Assembly (NCBI GenBank): GCA_012839185.1
Contig: DUNU01000021.1
Location: forward strand, 1 to 64,000
DNA from: Clostridiales bacterium
GTDB taxonomy: Bacteria > Bacillota > Clostridia > Oscillospirales > Acutalibacteraceae
DNA: 64,000 nt
Reading direction: 5' to 3'
The first letter of the stretch is position 1. Every line of letters begins with the position of its first letter. Shown here one piece after another: positions 1 to 7,889 of the stretch. The notes under the pieces are model-generated. The model ran no database searches, had not been told where the DNA came from, and saw only the letters and a list, made by a program, of their open reading frames with translations. Made by a program: the position numbers and the translations under genes.

Positions 1-114
1 TAAAGCAGGTAATGAAATCTTCGTCACCGGAGCTGAAGTTACAATCATTAAAAGTGCAAGGGCTGTTGATAACAGCCTAATCAGTACTCCCTTTCTTAAT
101 CGTTCTCTTCGCAT
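1..114 (-). CDS. N-terminus of a secreted protein (partial)
   Basis: Only the first 38 codons lie in the window; the gene continues past position 1. The visible part starts with a basic stretch (MRRERLRKG), then a hydrophobic core (LLSTALALLMIV) and small residues, which is a typical Sec signal peptide. The ATG at 114 follows a purine-rich GGAAGGGTG ribosome site, and a consensus promoter lies about 75 bases upstream. The mature protein is not visible, so no function can be given. Confidence 0.6.
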   Translation of the reverse strand, partial: MRRERLRKGVLIRLLSTALALLMIVTSAPVTKISLPAL

Positions 115-187
115 TTGTTTCACCCTTCCAAGATATTGTGGATATATGTAGCTTAGCCCAAAAACAGCAGCTATTATTTAAAGATAT

Positions 188-216
188 ATTATATCATAAT
201 AAACGAACATTGTCAA
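188..216 (-). promoter_or_regulatory. Sigma-A promoter for the secreted protein at the left edge
   Basis: On the minus strand TTGACA (216-211) and TATAAT (193-188) are separated by 17 bases: a perfect consensus. It points toward the start codon at 114 and implies a leader of about 65-70 bases. Confidence 0.75.
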
Positions 217-380
217 TTATCGCACCTGTAAAAAATTTGTGACTTAAATTCAAACTGTTTGTTAAATATACAAAATCCTATGAATGGTTTAACCTTAGTC
301 ATTTACAAAATCAGGTTCAGTAAAAGACAACGATATTTATCGATATTCAGCTACGACTGAACCATTAAACATTCTGGTAA

Positions 381-653
381 AAAAGAACAACATACACTAT
401 TCATAAAGTTATCTTCACACGGAAGAAGGAATGGCTTCTTGACTTTTTAAAGACCGTATATTCATCACTTATTCCAAAGAAACTGCGATCAGAAAATGTT
501 TGGCAATTCTTCAAGCGGCAACAGACAATTGATAAAAGAAATGTCAATCTATACTGCATTACATTGAGTCATTTCCCTTATTGCTTCTTTTCATACGACA
601 GAGTTTTTCATGAATCTTTGGTGGTGATTAGTTCTTTCATATTTGTCTGATAG
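381..653 (+). pseudogene. Possible gene remnant without a start
   Basis: A 90-codon open frame lacks a plausible start codon and ribosome site. Its first part reads as protein-like (TRKKEWLLDFLKTVYSSL), then becomes unconvincing. The motif faintly recalls the N-terminal part of Rpn/PD-(D/E)XK transposase-like nucleases, but this is only an impression. Apart from this and the promoter at 188-216, I see nothing supportable between 115 and 800. Confidence 0.2.
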
Positions 654-800
654 AACATCAGTAAGATATTGCCACCCCTAATTTTCAAATAATATTTAAG
701 AATATTCAAGCCCCAACTCGCAGAATTTACCGTTAATTTCTTGTGTTTTTGCCATACTCTTCTCTCATATCATTTAGATATTCCAACCTTTTAGAAATTA

Positions 801-2042
801 TTACTCCTTGTCGCTATTTCTTTTATTTTCAAATGCTTGCTTTATTGGAAATAAATTCGTTGCACTAGCACCTAATTGTTTTTTAAGTCCATTTTTCATT
901 ACATAAGCTACATATTTGATATCTTTCATATATTTTCCCTCAAAAACATATTCTTTTTCGTTAAGCTGCTTATCTATACTTGCACACACTAAAATATCTG
1001 ATATGGCTTGATTTTTTCGTTCCCGAGATGTTCTTGAAAGATTGCATTCCGTTGAAATAACTGAATATAAACTCGTATAGCAAACTTCTGTTATATTTTG
1101 CTCTTTAATTAAATTAGCAACTTCCATAATCTTTCTATACATCGTAGTTTTCATATTGGTGGCAAAAGTATCTAAATCATATGTTTCATCATCATAAATA
1201 ACCATTATTGACGGCAGGATATCCTTACCAGGATACATTGCTGTAAACATCGCATTCATTAGTGTGAAGTTCTTAAAAGCTGTTCCATCATAATTGATAT
1301 ACCTAGATTGTGTAATTGTAGATAAAGGAAGACTATTAGCTCTTTTTTTGTTGTTAGAAATTAATATAAAACTAACTAATTCTGCTCTTTCAAAATAATC
1401 TTTATCAGGATAATATGTATAGTCGTTTATGAGTAAAAAATCTAAGGGAACATCTGTCATATACATATTATTAATTTTTTGTTTTAATTGTTCACAAAGC
1501 GAGCATTTTTCTCCAATAGCATTCTCCATAATTTCCATGAAACTTTTCATTGTTGCTATACCTTGAAACAATTTTGCTAATAAATTGATATCACTGTCCG
1601 CCTCGTGAAAAGAAAAAGCAACTGAAAACCAAACTTCATAATTGTCAATCTTTTTAAATTCTTGCTTAATTTCAGAAAAAATTGCTTCTATAGGCTCATC
1701 GTTCTCAACCGAAAATTTCTTTTTATATACATTAAAACCGCCAAACGGTAAATAAATAGTAATATCTATTTCCTTTACCAATTGAAAAGGTTTCTGCTTT
1801 GTAGTTTCATTACGCTTTTCAACAAACCAATGTTCAAGATCTTTTACATGTTTTTTATAAGTTTCAAGAAATTCGGTGTGACTCAAGGAAGCTTCCATAA
1901 CAAATGTTATGTTTCTATATTCGTTGAAAAAATTATCTATGGCTGAGATATTATCAAAAAAGTTAGATTCCTTTTTGAATCGTTCTAAATTTCTCATTGC
2001 ACTATAAAATTTTTGATACGCTGGATACAGTAATCCTGACAT
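801..2042 (-). CDS. Unrecognised 413-residue cytoplasmic protein
   Basis: I do not recognise this family. The ATG at 2042 is preferred because GGAGGAAGGG lies just upstream; the frame stays open for another 54 codons to 2204 but without such a site. The protein is rich in Lys, Asn, Phe and Glu, has no signal peptide or clear membrane segment, and carries a Cys pair (CSLCEQL) near the middle. A segment near residues 75-95 (WFVEKRNETTKQKPF) vaguely recalls the Arg-Asn region of HEPN-like helical domains, but the conserved His is missing, so this is not a call. It looks more AT-rich than its neighbours and stands alone, which is compatible with accessory or transferred DNA. Confidence 0.65.
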   Translation of the reverse strand: MSGLLYPAYQKFYSAMRNLERFKKESNFFDNISAIDNFFNEYRNITFVMEASLSHTEFLETYKKHVKDLEHWFVEKRNETTKQKPFQLVKEIDITIYLPFGGFNVYKKKFSVENDEPIEAIFSEIKQEFKKIDNYEVWFSVAFSFHEADSDINLLAKLFQGIATMKSFMEIMENAIGEKCSLCEQLKQKINNMYMTDVPLDFLLINDYTYYPDKDYFERAELVSFILISNNKKRANSLPLSTITQSRYINYDGTAFKNFTLMNAMFTAMYPGKDILPSIMVIYDDETYDLDTFATNMKTTMYRKIMEVANLIKEQNITEVCYTSLYSVISTECNLSRTSRERKNQAISDILVCASIDKQLNEKEYVFEGKYMKDIKYVAYVMKNGLKKQLGASATNLFPIKQAFENKRNSDKE

Positions 2043-2375
2043 ATTATTCCCTTCCTCCAATAATTCCCGAATTAATATCAGAAAAATGTCTTTAATTCGT
2101 TTTTTCAATTCTTGATTAATTGCGAAACGTTTTTGAAAAACTGAAAAATAACTCTTGTGATCCCCCCCAAAAAAATGAAACATGCATATCTTTGGTTTCC
2201 GCACTATTCATCCAAAACAACAAATGTTTTTATAACAGTTTGTTTATTAATAACCTTAAAACACCAGATATAAACCTGAAACAACACAATCTTAACCATC
2301 ATGTAAAGCAATTGACAGGTTTGCATGTCTGAATGTCCGCAATAAGTTTACCCATTATCCACGTATTTCTTAAAA
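2043..2375. other. Gene-poor spacer with a homopolymer tract
   Basis: No convincing gene. On the minus strand the open frame of the adjacent gene continues to 2204 and includes a T7G7 run (2162-2175 in plus coordinates C7A7). The 70-codon plus-strand frame at 2120-2332 has no ribosome site and is low-complexity. Confidence 0.4.
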
Positions 2376-3968
2376 TCAGTTTAATTTCAAAAGATTATCA
2401 AGTTCCTCTTTTATGTCTATATCCTCCGTAAGTCTTGCAGGCATTGAATTATATTTGTCTGCCAGTTCATATATTTCTGCCAGACGAGATTCATCTTTAT
2501 CTCGCATAAATTCAAACAATTTTGTAATTATGTCGCAGGCAACATAAAATTTTTCGGACCATTTGGAAAGTTCAATACAAATAGGTATATCTTGTTCAAG
2601 ATATTCCCGACAAGCATTCATCTTTTTAATATAATTGTCTGCAAGTTCAAAAGCAAAGCCGATGTCGCCGGATGCAAATGCTTTTTTTATGTCGTTAAAG
2701 ATTTTGTACATCCGCTTTGAGTTTTCATCTTTAAGACATGAGGTATAAAGATGGTCGGCAAAAGTGATAAACACGTCGGCGTTTTCTTTACCGACAACCT
2801 GCCTTATCGCATTTTCAAACGATGCGTCGGGATTATAATTCTCGCTGTCCCAAAGATAATCGGCAATTGTGATAAGAGGGATTTTGGAGCACTCAGCATA
2901 TTCCATACAGTTTGAAATAATACCTTCTGAATATTTCCATAAATCACTGTCCCGATTTATAATTGGAGAGAGGTGCATTTCATTATACATTGCACAGTCG
3001 TTGACGGGGTAATTATCCCAATAAAGCGGCTTGTGGTGTGTGCCTTCAATAAATTTAAGTGCTTCAAAACTCGTCAGATCACGGGAGCAAATATCTCTGC
3101 CCGTCCAGAATAACGATATTTGCGGAGAAATATTTTGACCTAATTTTGAGATATAGTATTCATCGCCCCTGCCGTTATAAAGGGTGGGACAAACAGTCAG
3201 TTTTATTGAACTGTCGATTGAAAGTAGAGCCGCGTAATACTTTTGAACAAGTTCTATATGAGCATTCACCGTTTCACCGTAAACGGCTTTATCCTCTTCA
3301 AATTCAAGTTCTTCGTTTATATCATCAAGCAGCAAGCCGAAACAACGAATGCCGATTGAATAAAGTTGCTTTGTTTTTTCAATCAAAGAATCAAACTCAG
3401 CCTCATCCGAATATTTTATTGAAAGCCCGGGGGCAATGCACCAATAAAAATCCATATAGTAACGTGCGGCTTTGTCAACAAGCTCTTTTAGTCGTGTCAA
3501 CTCGGCTTTCGGATATTTTTCACGCCACAGTTCTCTGTGATAATCGTCATCCTTGGGGGCATAATAAACGGTATTCATTCTGTTTTTTGCCATGAGTGCC
3601 ATAACGGATTTTCGACTTTCGTGACTCCAAGGAGTACCATAAAAACCCTCAATATATCCTCTTACCGCAAACGAAGGAGAGGATATATATTCGCCGTCGT
3701 TAAGGCTGTTTTCCTCTATACAATGTGCAATATCGCAAAGTGCATAAAACTTGCTTTTTTCTCCCGAACAATCAACCGAAACATATTTTTTGCCATCAGA
3801 CTGTGTTATATTTAGTATGTATTTCTCATCAGTAAGCCTATGCGATTTTTCGCAGTAACACACCCGTCTTGTATCTTGTATCGATACGGTTATTTCGATT
3901 TCGTCTCCGCAAAGGACATTCCCGAAAAGTTCTTCGAAAACATGAGATACAGAACCTTCCTTGACCAT
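2376..3968 (-). CDS. GH84 beta-N-acetylglucosaminidase (O-GlcNAcase/NagJ-like)
   Basis: Predicted to remove beta-linked GlcNAc (from glycoproteins, mucin-type or hyaluronan-like substrates) by the substrate-assisted GH84 mechanism. The catalytic barrel begins near residue 100 with VRGYIEGFYGTPWS, a hallmark of the family, and the catalytic Asp pair is in LLLDDIN (about D215-D216). The motifs NTVYYAPKDDDYHR and LYWDNYPVNDC are also typical. A short N-terminal GH20b-like region precedes the barrel and a helical region follows. I see no signal peptide, so the enzyme is probably intracellular. The ATG at 3968 sits 8 bases after GGAGG; the ATG at 3974 is too close to it. It is divergent from a regulator and from GlcNAc-kinase and SIS genes, which supports an amino-sugar role. 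Confidence 0.9.
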   Translation of the reverse strand: MVKEGSVSHVFEELFGNVLCGDEIEITVSIQDTRRVCYCEKSHRLTDEKYILNITQSDGKKYVSVDCSGEKSKFYALCDIAHCIEENSLNDGEYISSPSFAVRGYIEGFYGTPWSHESRKSVMALMAKNRMNTVYYAPKDDDYHRELWREKYPKAELTRLKELVDKAARYYMDFYWCIAPGLSIKYSDEAEFDSLIEKTKQLYSIGIRCFGLLLDDINEELEFEEDKAVYGETVNAHIELVQKYYAALLSIDSSIKLTVCPTLYNGRGDEYYISKLGQNISPQISLFWTGRDICSRDLTSFEALKFIEGTHHKPLYWDNYPVNDCAMYNEMHLSPIINRDSDLWKYSEGIISNCMEYAECSKIPLITIADYLWDSENYNPDASFENAIRQVVGKENADVFITFADHLYTSCLKDENSKRMYKIFNDIKKAFASGDIGFAFELADNYIKKMNACREYLEQDIPICIELSKWSEKFYVACDIITKLFEFMRDKDESRLAEIYELADKYNSMPARLTEDIDIKEELDNLLKLN

Positions 3969-4071
3969 AATCATTACCTCCGATATAATATTAATAAACC
4001 ATCATAAGTAAATAATACACCATAAACCTTGAATTTTGCTTGAAAATGGCTGAATTGTTTTTAGCATAGTG

Positions 4072-4100
4072 TTGATTTTTGTGCTCTTTAATGATAAAAT
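4072..4100 (+). promoter_or_regulatory. Promoter of the response regulator gene
   Basis: TTGATT (4072-4077) and TAAAAT (4095-4100) are 17 bases apart, ending 18 bases before the chosen ATG. Confidence 0.5.
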
Positions 4101-4118
4101 TTTTGTAAGGTGAGAAGT

Positions 4119-4793
4119 ATGCATATTTTACTTTCGGAACCGGATATCGGTTTTTTAGACAGATTATCGTCAGTTATGGAAAAAAACGGCTGTATTGTTG
4201 AACAGGCATTCAATGATACTGATTGTATTGCTTTTGCAGAATTTGATATTTATGATGTAATAATTATTGATTCTCAAACACCAAAAAGCGGCGGACTTGA
4301 ATTGGTTAAAAATCTGAGAATGAACAAAGTTGCAACCCCGATTTTATATTTTGCTCAAAGCCGTGAAATTGACGAAAGAGTTTCAGCTCTTGACTTCGGA
4401 GCAGATGACTGCCTTTGCAAGCCCTTTGCAATCGCTGAATTTCTGGCAAGAGTCCGTGCTCTTGCCAGAAGAAAGCCGATGCAACTTCAATTCGGAACCA
4501 TGTCATTCGGCGATATTATTCTTGATCTTAACGCCAATGAATTGATTTGCAACGAACAAAGTATTCCTCTAAGCATTAAAGAATTTCAGATTATGAAGCT
4601 CCTTATTTCGTCGGGTAAAAATGTTGTTTCCAAGGATAATCTTTCTGATAAAGTCTGGGGAATCAATTCTTCTACCGAATATAACAACACAGAGGTTTAC
4701 ATATCTTTTTTGAGAAAAAAACTGAAAAAACTGAACTCACAGGTTAAAATCAACACAATAAGAAGCGTCGGATACGTATTAAGTGCAAAATAG
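4119..4793 (+). CDS. OmpR/PhoB-type response regulator (orphan)
   Basis: A two-domain DNA-binding response regulator of 224 residues. The receiver domain has acidic residues in SEPD (7-9), the phospho-acceptor D51 in VIIIDSQTP, and the conserved Lys in CKPF (K101). A winged-helix Trans_reg_C domain follows, with the typical ending NTIRSVGYVL. The ATG at 4119 follows AAGGTGAG; a GTG at 4110 is in frame but overlaps that site. No histidine kinase is encoded beside it. It lies between the divergent GH84 gene and the GNAT, kinase and SIS genes, so it may control amino-sugar use; that is inference from position only. Confidence 0.88.
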   Translation: MHILLSEPDIGFLDRLSSVMEKNGCIVEQAFNDTDCIAFAEFDIYDVIIIDSQTPKSGGLELVKNLRMNKVATPILYFAQSREIDERVSALDFGADDCLCKPFAIAEFLARVRALARRKPMQLQFGTMSFGDIILDLNANELICNEQSIPLSIKEFQIMKLLISSGKNVVSKDNLSDKVWGINSSTEYNNTEVYISFLRKKLKKLNSQVKINTIRSVGYVLSAK

Positions 4794-4804
4794 GGGATAA
4801 AGCA

Positions 4805-5359
4805 ATGAATATAAGACCGTATGAATCAAAGGACAAAGAGGATGTCCGTTTTATATGCCTTAACAGCGAAGGTCCCTGCAAACTTTCGGAAAGGGACAAA
4901 AACTATATCTTAACAACTTATTGTGACTATTTTATCGAAAAAGAAAGTCAGAATTGTTTTGTTGCCGTTGATGAAAACGACAAAGCGGTGGGCTATATCA
5001 TTTGTGCCGAAAATTATGACCGCTTTATCAAGTGTTTTCTTTCTGAATATCTTTCACGATTCAAAAAATATGAATACGGTCGTCGGCGTGCAGCAAAAGA
5101 ATCAACAGACCTTCAGTCAAAATATAAAGACGACTATCCCGCACATCTTCATATCGACGTGCTACCCGAATATCAGCGTAAGGGACTCGGACATAAATTA
5201 GTAGACACACTTTGCGAACATCTTAAATCGAAAGGCGTCAAAGGCGTTATGCTCACAGTATGGGAAAACAACAAAAAAGGGCAGGGATTTTATAAAAAAT
5301 ACGGCTTCACATTTCTCGAAAAAAACAAAGGAAATGTTGCATACGGCATAAAACTATAA
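4805..5359 (+). CDS. GNAT acetyltransferase resembling the O-GlcNAcase C-terminal domain
   Basis: A 184-residue GNAT-fold protein likely to transfer an acetyl group from acetyl-CoA. The acetyl-CoA loop is QRKGLG in motif A (HIDVLPEYQRKGLGHKLVD), followed by a typical C-terminal GFYKKYGF segment. The arrangement around YPAHLHIDVLPEYQ and KGVKGVMLTV resembles the bacterial relatives of the acetyltransferase-like domain fused to human O-GlcNAcase. That resemblance is from memory of the family and not from a search. Unlike the human domain, the cofactor loop looks intact, so it may be active. It begins 11 bases after the regulator gene, with which it is probably cotranscribed. The substrate is unknown. 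Confidence 0.8.
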   Translation: MNIRPYESKDKEDVRFICLNSEGPCKLSERDKNYILTTYCDYFIEKESQNCFVAVDENDKAVGYIICAENYDRFIKCFLSEYLSRFKKYEYGRRRAAKESTDLQSKYKDDYPAHLHIDVLPEYQRKGLGHKLVDTLCEHLKSKGVKGVMLTVWENNKKGQGFYKKYGFTFLEKNKGNVAYGIKL

Positions 5360-5362
5360 AAA

Positions 5363-5405
5363 AAGGGTTTTTCAAAGGTAAACTGCATTTGAAAAGCCTT
5401 TTAAA
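5363..5405 (+). terminator. Possible weak terminator or attenuator
   Basis: An imperfect hairpin joins AAAGGGTTTTTCAAA with TTTGAAAAGCCTTT, followed by a weak T-rich run. It could partly separate the GNAT gene from the kinase gene. Confidence 0.4.
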
Positions 5406-5425
5406 TATTATTCTGTGGTGATTTT

Positions 5426-6346
5426 ATGGCTTATTTTCTCGGTATTGACGGCGGAGGCACAAAAACAACCGCCATCATTTGTGATGAAAAGTACAACAAA
5501 ATATCGTCCTTTACAGGGGAAAGCATAAATTTCAATTCCGTCGGAATGGATGTTGCACGAAAAAACCTCAAATATGTTATTGACGGCGTTCTTGCAGATA
5601 AAAATATTACTCTCAACGCTGTATTTATCGGAATGTCGGCAATATCGAATCGTGCCGATAAAAAACTTACGCAAGAACTGTGTGATGGTATCATAAACTG
5701 TCCCGACATTACTATGGACAGCGATGTTTTCATTGCACTTGAAGCGATGAATTGCAACGGATCTGCGGCAATGGTCATAAGCGGTACGGGCTCGATGGCT
5801 TGCGGAAGACTTCCTGACGGTTCAATAATACATACCGGAGGATGGGGTTATCTCCTCGGTGATGAGGGTTCGGGTTATGCAATGGCTCTCGATGCAATCA
5901 AGGCGGCGATATGTTCACATGAAGGCAGCGGACAGAAGACAGCACTTACCCAAGCCGTTTTGGATTATTATAAAATCACGGATATGCAAGATATTATTGA
6001 TATTTTCTATAATCCCCCCCTTCCCCGAAGCGAAATTGCAAAGTTTGCTCCGATTTTCCTTGAACAGGTCAAATCGGGTGATGATGTCGCAATCAATATT
6101 TTGAAATATCATGCCAAAAAACTTGCAGATACCGTAACTGCTCTTCTGAATCAAATGCCCAAAGGCACACCACTCGGTCTGTGGGGAGGAATTATGCAAA
6201 ACAGTATTGAATTCAGAGAAGAATTTACATCACATATAAAAAACAAATTTCCGAAAACACAAATCGGTCTGCTTGAACATCCGCCTGAATACGGAGCTGT
6301 TTTTGCCGCAATCAAAACCTATAAATCAAACCAAAACGGAGGGTAG
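5426..6346 (+). CDS. N-acetylglucosamine kinase-like BadF/BcrA-type ATPase
   Basis: A sugar kinase of the ASKHA fold. The phosphate loop is GIDGGGTKTT at residues 6-15, the second phosphate motif is ISGTGSMA, and the adenosine region is GGWGYLLGDEGSGYAMA; all are characteristic of N-acetylglucosamine kinases (NAGK, MurK-like). At 306 residues it has the usual family length. It would phosphorylate GlcNAc, and possibly MurNAc, released by the neighbouring GH84 enzyme. The product could feed the SIS protein downstream or NagA encoded at 12314-13444. It is separated from the SIS gene by 2 bases, which indicates translational coupling. The exact sugar cannot be read from sequence alone. Confidence 0.85.
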   Translation: MAYFLGIDGGGTKTTAIICDEKYNKISSFTGESINFNSVGMDVARKNLKYVIDGVLADKNITLNAVFIGMSAISNRADKKLTQELCDGIINCPDITMDSDVFIALEAMNCNGSAAMVISGTGSMACGRLPDGSIIHTGGWGYLLGDEGSGYAMALDAIKAAICSHEGSGQKTALTQAVLDYYKITDMQDIIDIFYNPPLPRSEIAKFAPIFLEQVKSGDDVAINILKYHAKKLADTVTALLNQMPKGTPLGLWGGIMQNSIEFREEFTSHIKNKFPKTQIGLLEHPPEYGAVFAAIKTYKSNQNGG

Positions 6347-6348
6347 CC

Positions 6349-7086
6349 ATGAAAAAACCTCTCGAATATCTCAACAATCTCAGCAAGATTATTGAAGAAA
6401 TAAAAATAAATCAACTTGGTGCTATCGAGGAGTGTGCAGAAACATTTGCCTCAACACTTGAAAACGGTAACAATATTTTTCTTTTCGGAACGGGACATTC
6501 TCATATGCTTGCAGAAGAACTATTTTACCGTGCAGGCGGACTTGTTAATATTCATCCCGTACTTGAAACCGCACTTATGCTTCACGAATCTGCTGCACAA
6601 AGTACTCAGATGGAAAGGCTTGAAGGCTATGCTCAGATACTTTTTGACAGTTATTCCATGAAGTCGGGAGACGCAATAGTAATAATCTCCAATTCAGGCA
6701 GAAACGGCGTCTGTGTCGATATGGCTCAGATTGCAAAAGAAAAAGGTCTAAAAGTAATAACACTTACAAACCTTAATCATTCAAAATCTATAGACTCCCG
6801 TCATCCAAGCGGGAAAAAACTTTACGAATTTGCGGATATTGTGCTTGACAATATGGGCTGTGTCGGAGATGCAAGTGTATATTTTGAAGAAATCGAAAGA
6901 AAAGTTGCTCCGACTTCAACGAGTGCAGGAGCCGCAATTCTGAATGCCGCTGTCGCAGGGTGTATAGAAAAAATGCTCACCGACGGCTTTGTTCCCGAAG
7001 TTTTTTCAAGCAGCAACATTGACGACGGTGATGCAATTAACAAAGAATATATAAACAAATATAAAGGTAAAATCAAGTCGCTTTAG
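6349..7086 (+). CDS. SIS-domain phosphosugar-binding protein (UPF0309-like)
   Basis: A 245-residue SIS protein. The fold is seen in NIFLFGTGHSHMLAEELFYRAGG near the N-terminus and in DAIVIISNSGRNGVCVDMAQ in the middle; the Ser/Thr-Gly segments bind sugar phosphates. The C-terminal half (AILNAAVAGCIEKM) matches the UPF0309 group, not GlmS or the MurQ etherase. It probably isomerises or senses a phosphorylated amino sugar produced by the kinase just upstream. Its reaction is unproven in this family as far as I know. Confidence 0.8.
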   Translation: MKKPLEYLNNLSKIIEEIKINQLGAIEECAETFASTLENGNNIFLFGTGHSHMLAEELFYRAGGLVNIHPVLETALMLHESAAQSTQMERLEGYAQILFDSYSMKSGDAIVIISNSGRNGVCVDMAQIAKEKGLKVITLTNLNHSKSIDSRHPSGKKLYEFADIVLDNMGCVGDASVYFEEIERKVAPTSTSAGAAILNAAVAGCIEKMLTDGFVPEVFSSSNIDDGDAINKEYINKYKGKIKSL

Positions 7087-7089
7087 TGT

Positions 7090-7122
7090 CAAGTTTTTTT
7101 CAAAAACTTGTACAATTTTTAA
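7090..7122 (+). terminator. Candidate terminator of the amino-sugar operon
   Basis: CAAGTTTTT (7090-7098) pairs with AAAAACTTG (7102-7110) over a three-base loop, followed by TACAATTTTT. The stem is AT-rich but lies directly after the SIS stop codon. Confidence 0.5.
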
Positions 7123-7199
7123 TGAATTAATCTGATTTTCAATTTTTGGTAAAATACATTTTTTTGAAACCTATATCTTAAATAGAAATATTAATATCT

Positions 7200-7322
7200 T
7201 CACTTAATAACTTTGATTCCTTTATAGAAAGTACAAATATCATCTTCAACCCAACAATCTATTAATTTTTGAATTCCAGAATAGGCATTTGCATTATGGT
7301 CAAAGTCACACTCTATCTGATT
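7200..7322 (-). pseudogene. Fragment of an unidentified gene
   Basis: A minus-strand open frame reads as protein-like (for example ECDFDHNANAYSGIQKLIDC) and ends at a TGA, but it has an upstream stop and no start codon. A GGAGG lies upstream but is not followed by a usable start. It looks like the C-terminal remnant of a lost gene. The rest of 7123-7380 holds nothing I can support. Confidence 0.3.
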
Positions 7323-7380
7323 TTAAGTTTTCCTCCTAAAATAGTTTTTAATTAGCATAAATACCTTTCTTCTGCAAAAA

Positions 7381-7439
7381 AACAAAAAGGGAGCTTCAGT
7401 TGCGTCCCTTTTTCTCTTTGGAACGGATGACGGGGCTCG
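7381..7439 (-). repeat. Second copy of the tRNA-Gly 3' end plus terminator
   Basis: This segment closely matches 7559-7619 at an offset of about 180 bases. It contains a GGGA-type terminator hairpin (AAAGGGA ... TCCCTTT) and then the terminal 17 or so bases of tRNA-Gly including the encoded CCA. After 7439 the match to the tRNA stops abruptly. Confidence 0.75.
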
Positions 7440-7550
7440 CTCGCTTCGCTGCCGCTTGCGACACGCCCACGGACTACCCGACAGTCCACAGGACTGTCGG
7501 CTTTGCTCGCTTCTTTCGCAACCGTCCTTTTCGACTCCCTTGTGCTATAT
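7440..7550. repeat. GC-rich spacer with a hairpin between the two tRNA-Gly 3' ends
   Basis: About 110 bases, clearly more GC-rich than the surroundings, with repeated GCTCGCTT-like words and a strong inverted repeat CCGACAGTCC / GGACTGTCGG near 7479-7502. There is no gene in it. It may be a small mobile repeat or the scar of an integrated element. Confidence 0.45.
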
Positions 7551-7555
7551 TGACA

Positions 7556-7590
7556 AAAAACAAAAAAGGGAACTTCAATTGCTTCCCTTT
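7556..7590 (-). terminator. Rho-independent terminator of the tRNA operon
   Basis: On the minus strand AAAGGGAA (7590-7583) pairs with TTCCCTTT (7572-7565), followed by a T-rich run, directly downstream of tRNA-Gly. Confidence 0.8.
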
Positions 7591-7598
7591 ATTTGTTT

Positions 7599-7674
7599 TG
7601 GAGCGGATGACGGGGCTCGAACCCGCTACCTCGACCTTGGCAAGGTCGCGCTCTACCAGATGAGCTACATCCGC
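7599..7674 (-). tRNA. tRNA-Gly (GCC)
   Basis: The minus strand folds as a complete cloverleaf: acceptor GCGGATG / CATCCGC, anticodon loop CTTGCCAAG giving GCC, T-loop GTTCGAGCC, discriminator U and an encoded CCA. It is transcribed after tRNA-Cys. Confidence 0.95.
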
Positions 7675-7675
7675 A

Positions 7676-7750
<75 letters not shown>

Positions 7751-7765
7751 GTAAATAGCCTAATT

Positions 7766-7794
7766 ACTATATCATATTCTTCCCCGTTTGTCAA
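7766..7794 (-). promoter_or_regulatory. Promoter of the tRNA-Cys/tRNA-Gly operon
   Basis: On the minus strand TTGACA (7794-7789) and TATAGT (7771-7766) are 17 bases apart, about 16 bases before tRNA-Cys. Confidence 0.8.
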
Positions 7795-7826
7795 GTCTTA
7801 TTTTGAGAAAAATACAATATTTATTC

Positions 7827-7855
7827 TTGACGAAATACACAAATTGTGTTATAGT
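7827..7855 (+). promoter_or_regulatory. Promoter with an embedded palindrome for the hydrolase operon
   Basis: TTGACG (7827-7832) and TATAGT (7850-7855) are 17 bases apart. The spacer holds a perfect inverted repeat, ACACAA-A-TTGTGT (7837-7849), placed where a repressor could block polymerase. Confidence 0.6.
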
Positions 7856-7889
7856 ATAATTAGAAAAATATACAAAAGGATGTGGTATT

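Noticed and set aside
381-653. A functional nuclease gene
   Set aside because: There is no start, the C-terminal half is unconvincing and the resemblance to Rpn nucleases is faint; kept only as a low-confidence remnant.
2120-2332. 70-codon plus-strand frame
   Set aside because: Low-complexity, no ribosome site, overlaps the homopolymer region.
3059-3595. 178-codon plus-strand frame inside the GH84 gene
   Set aside because: Shadow of the GH84 reading frame; no ribosome site or motif.
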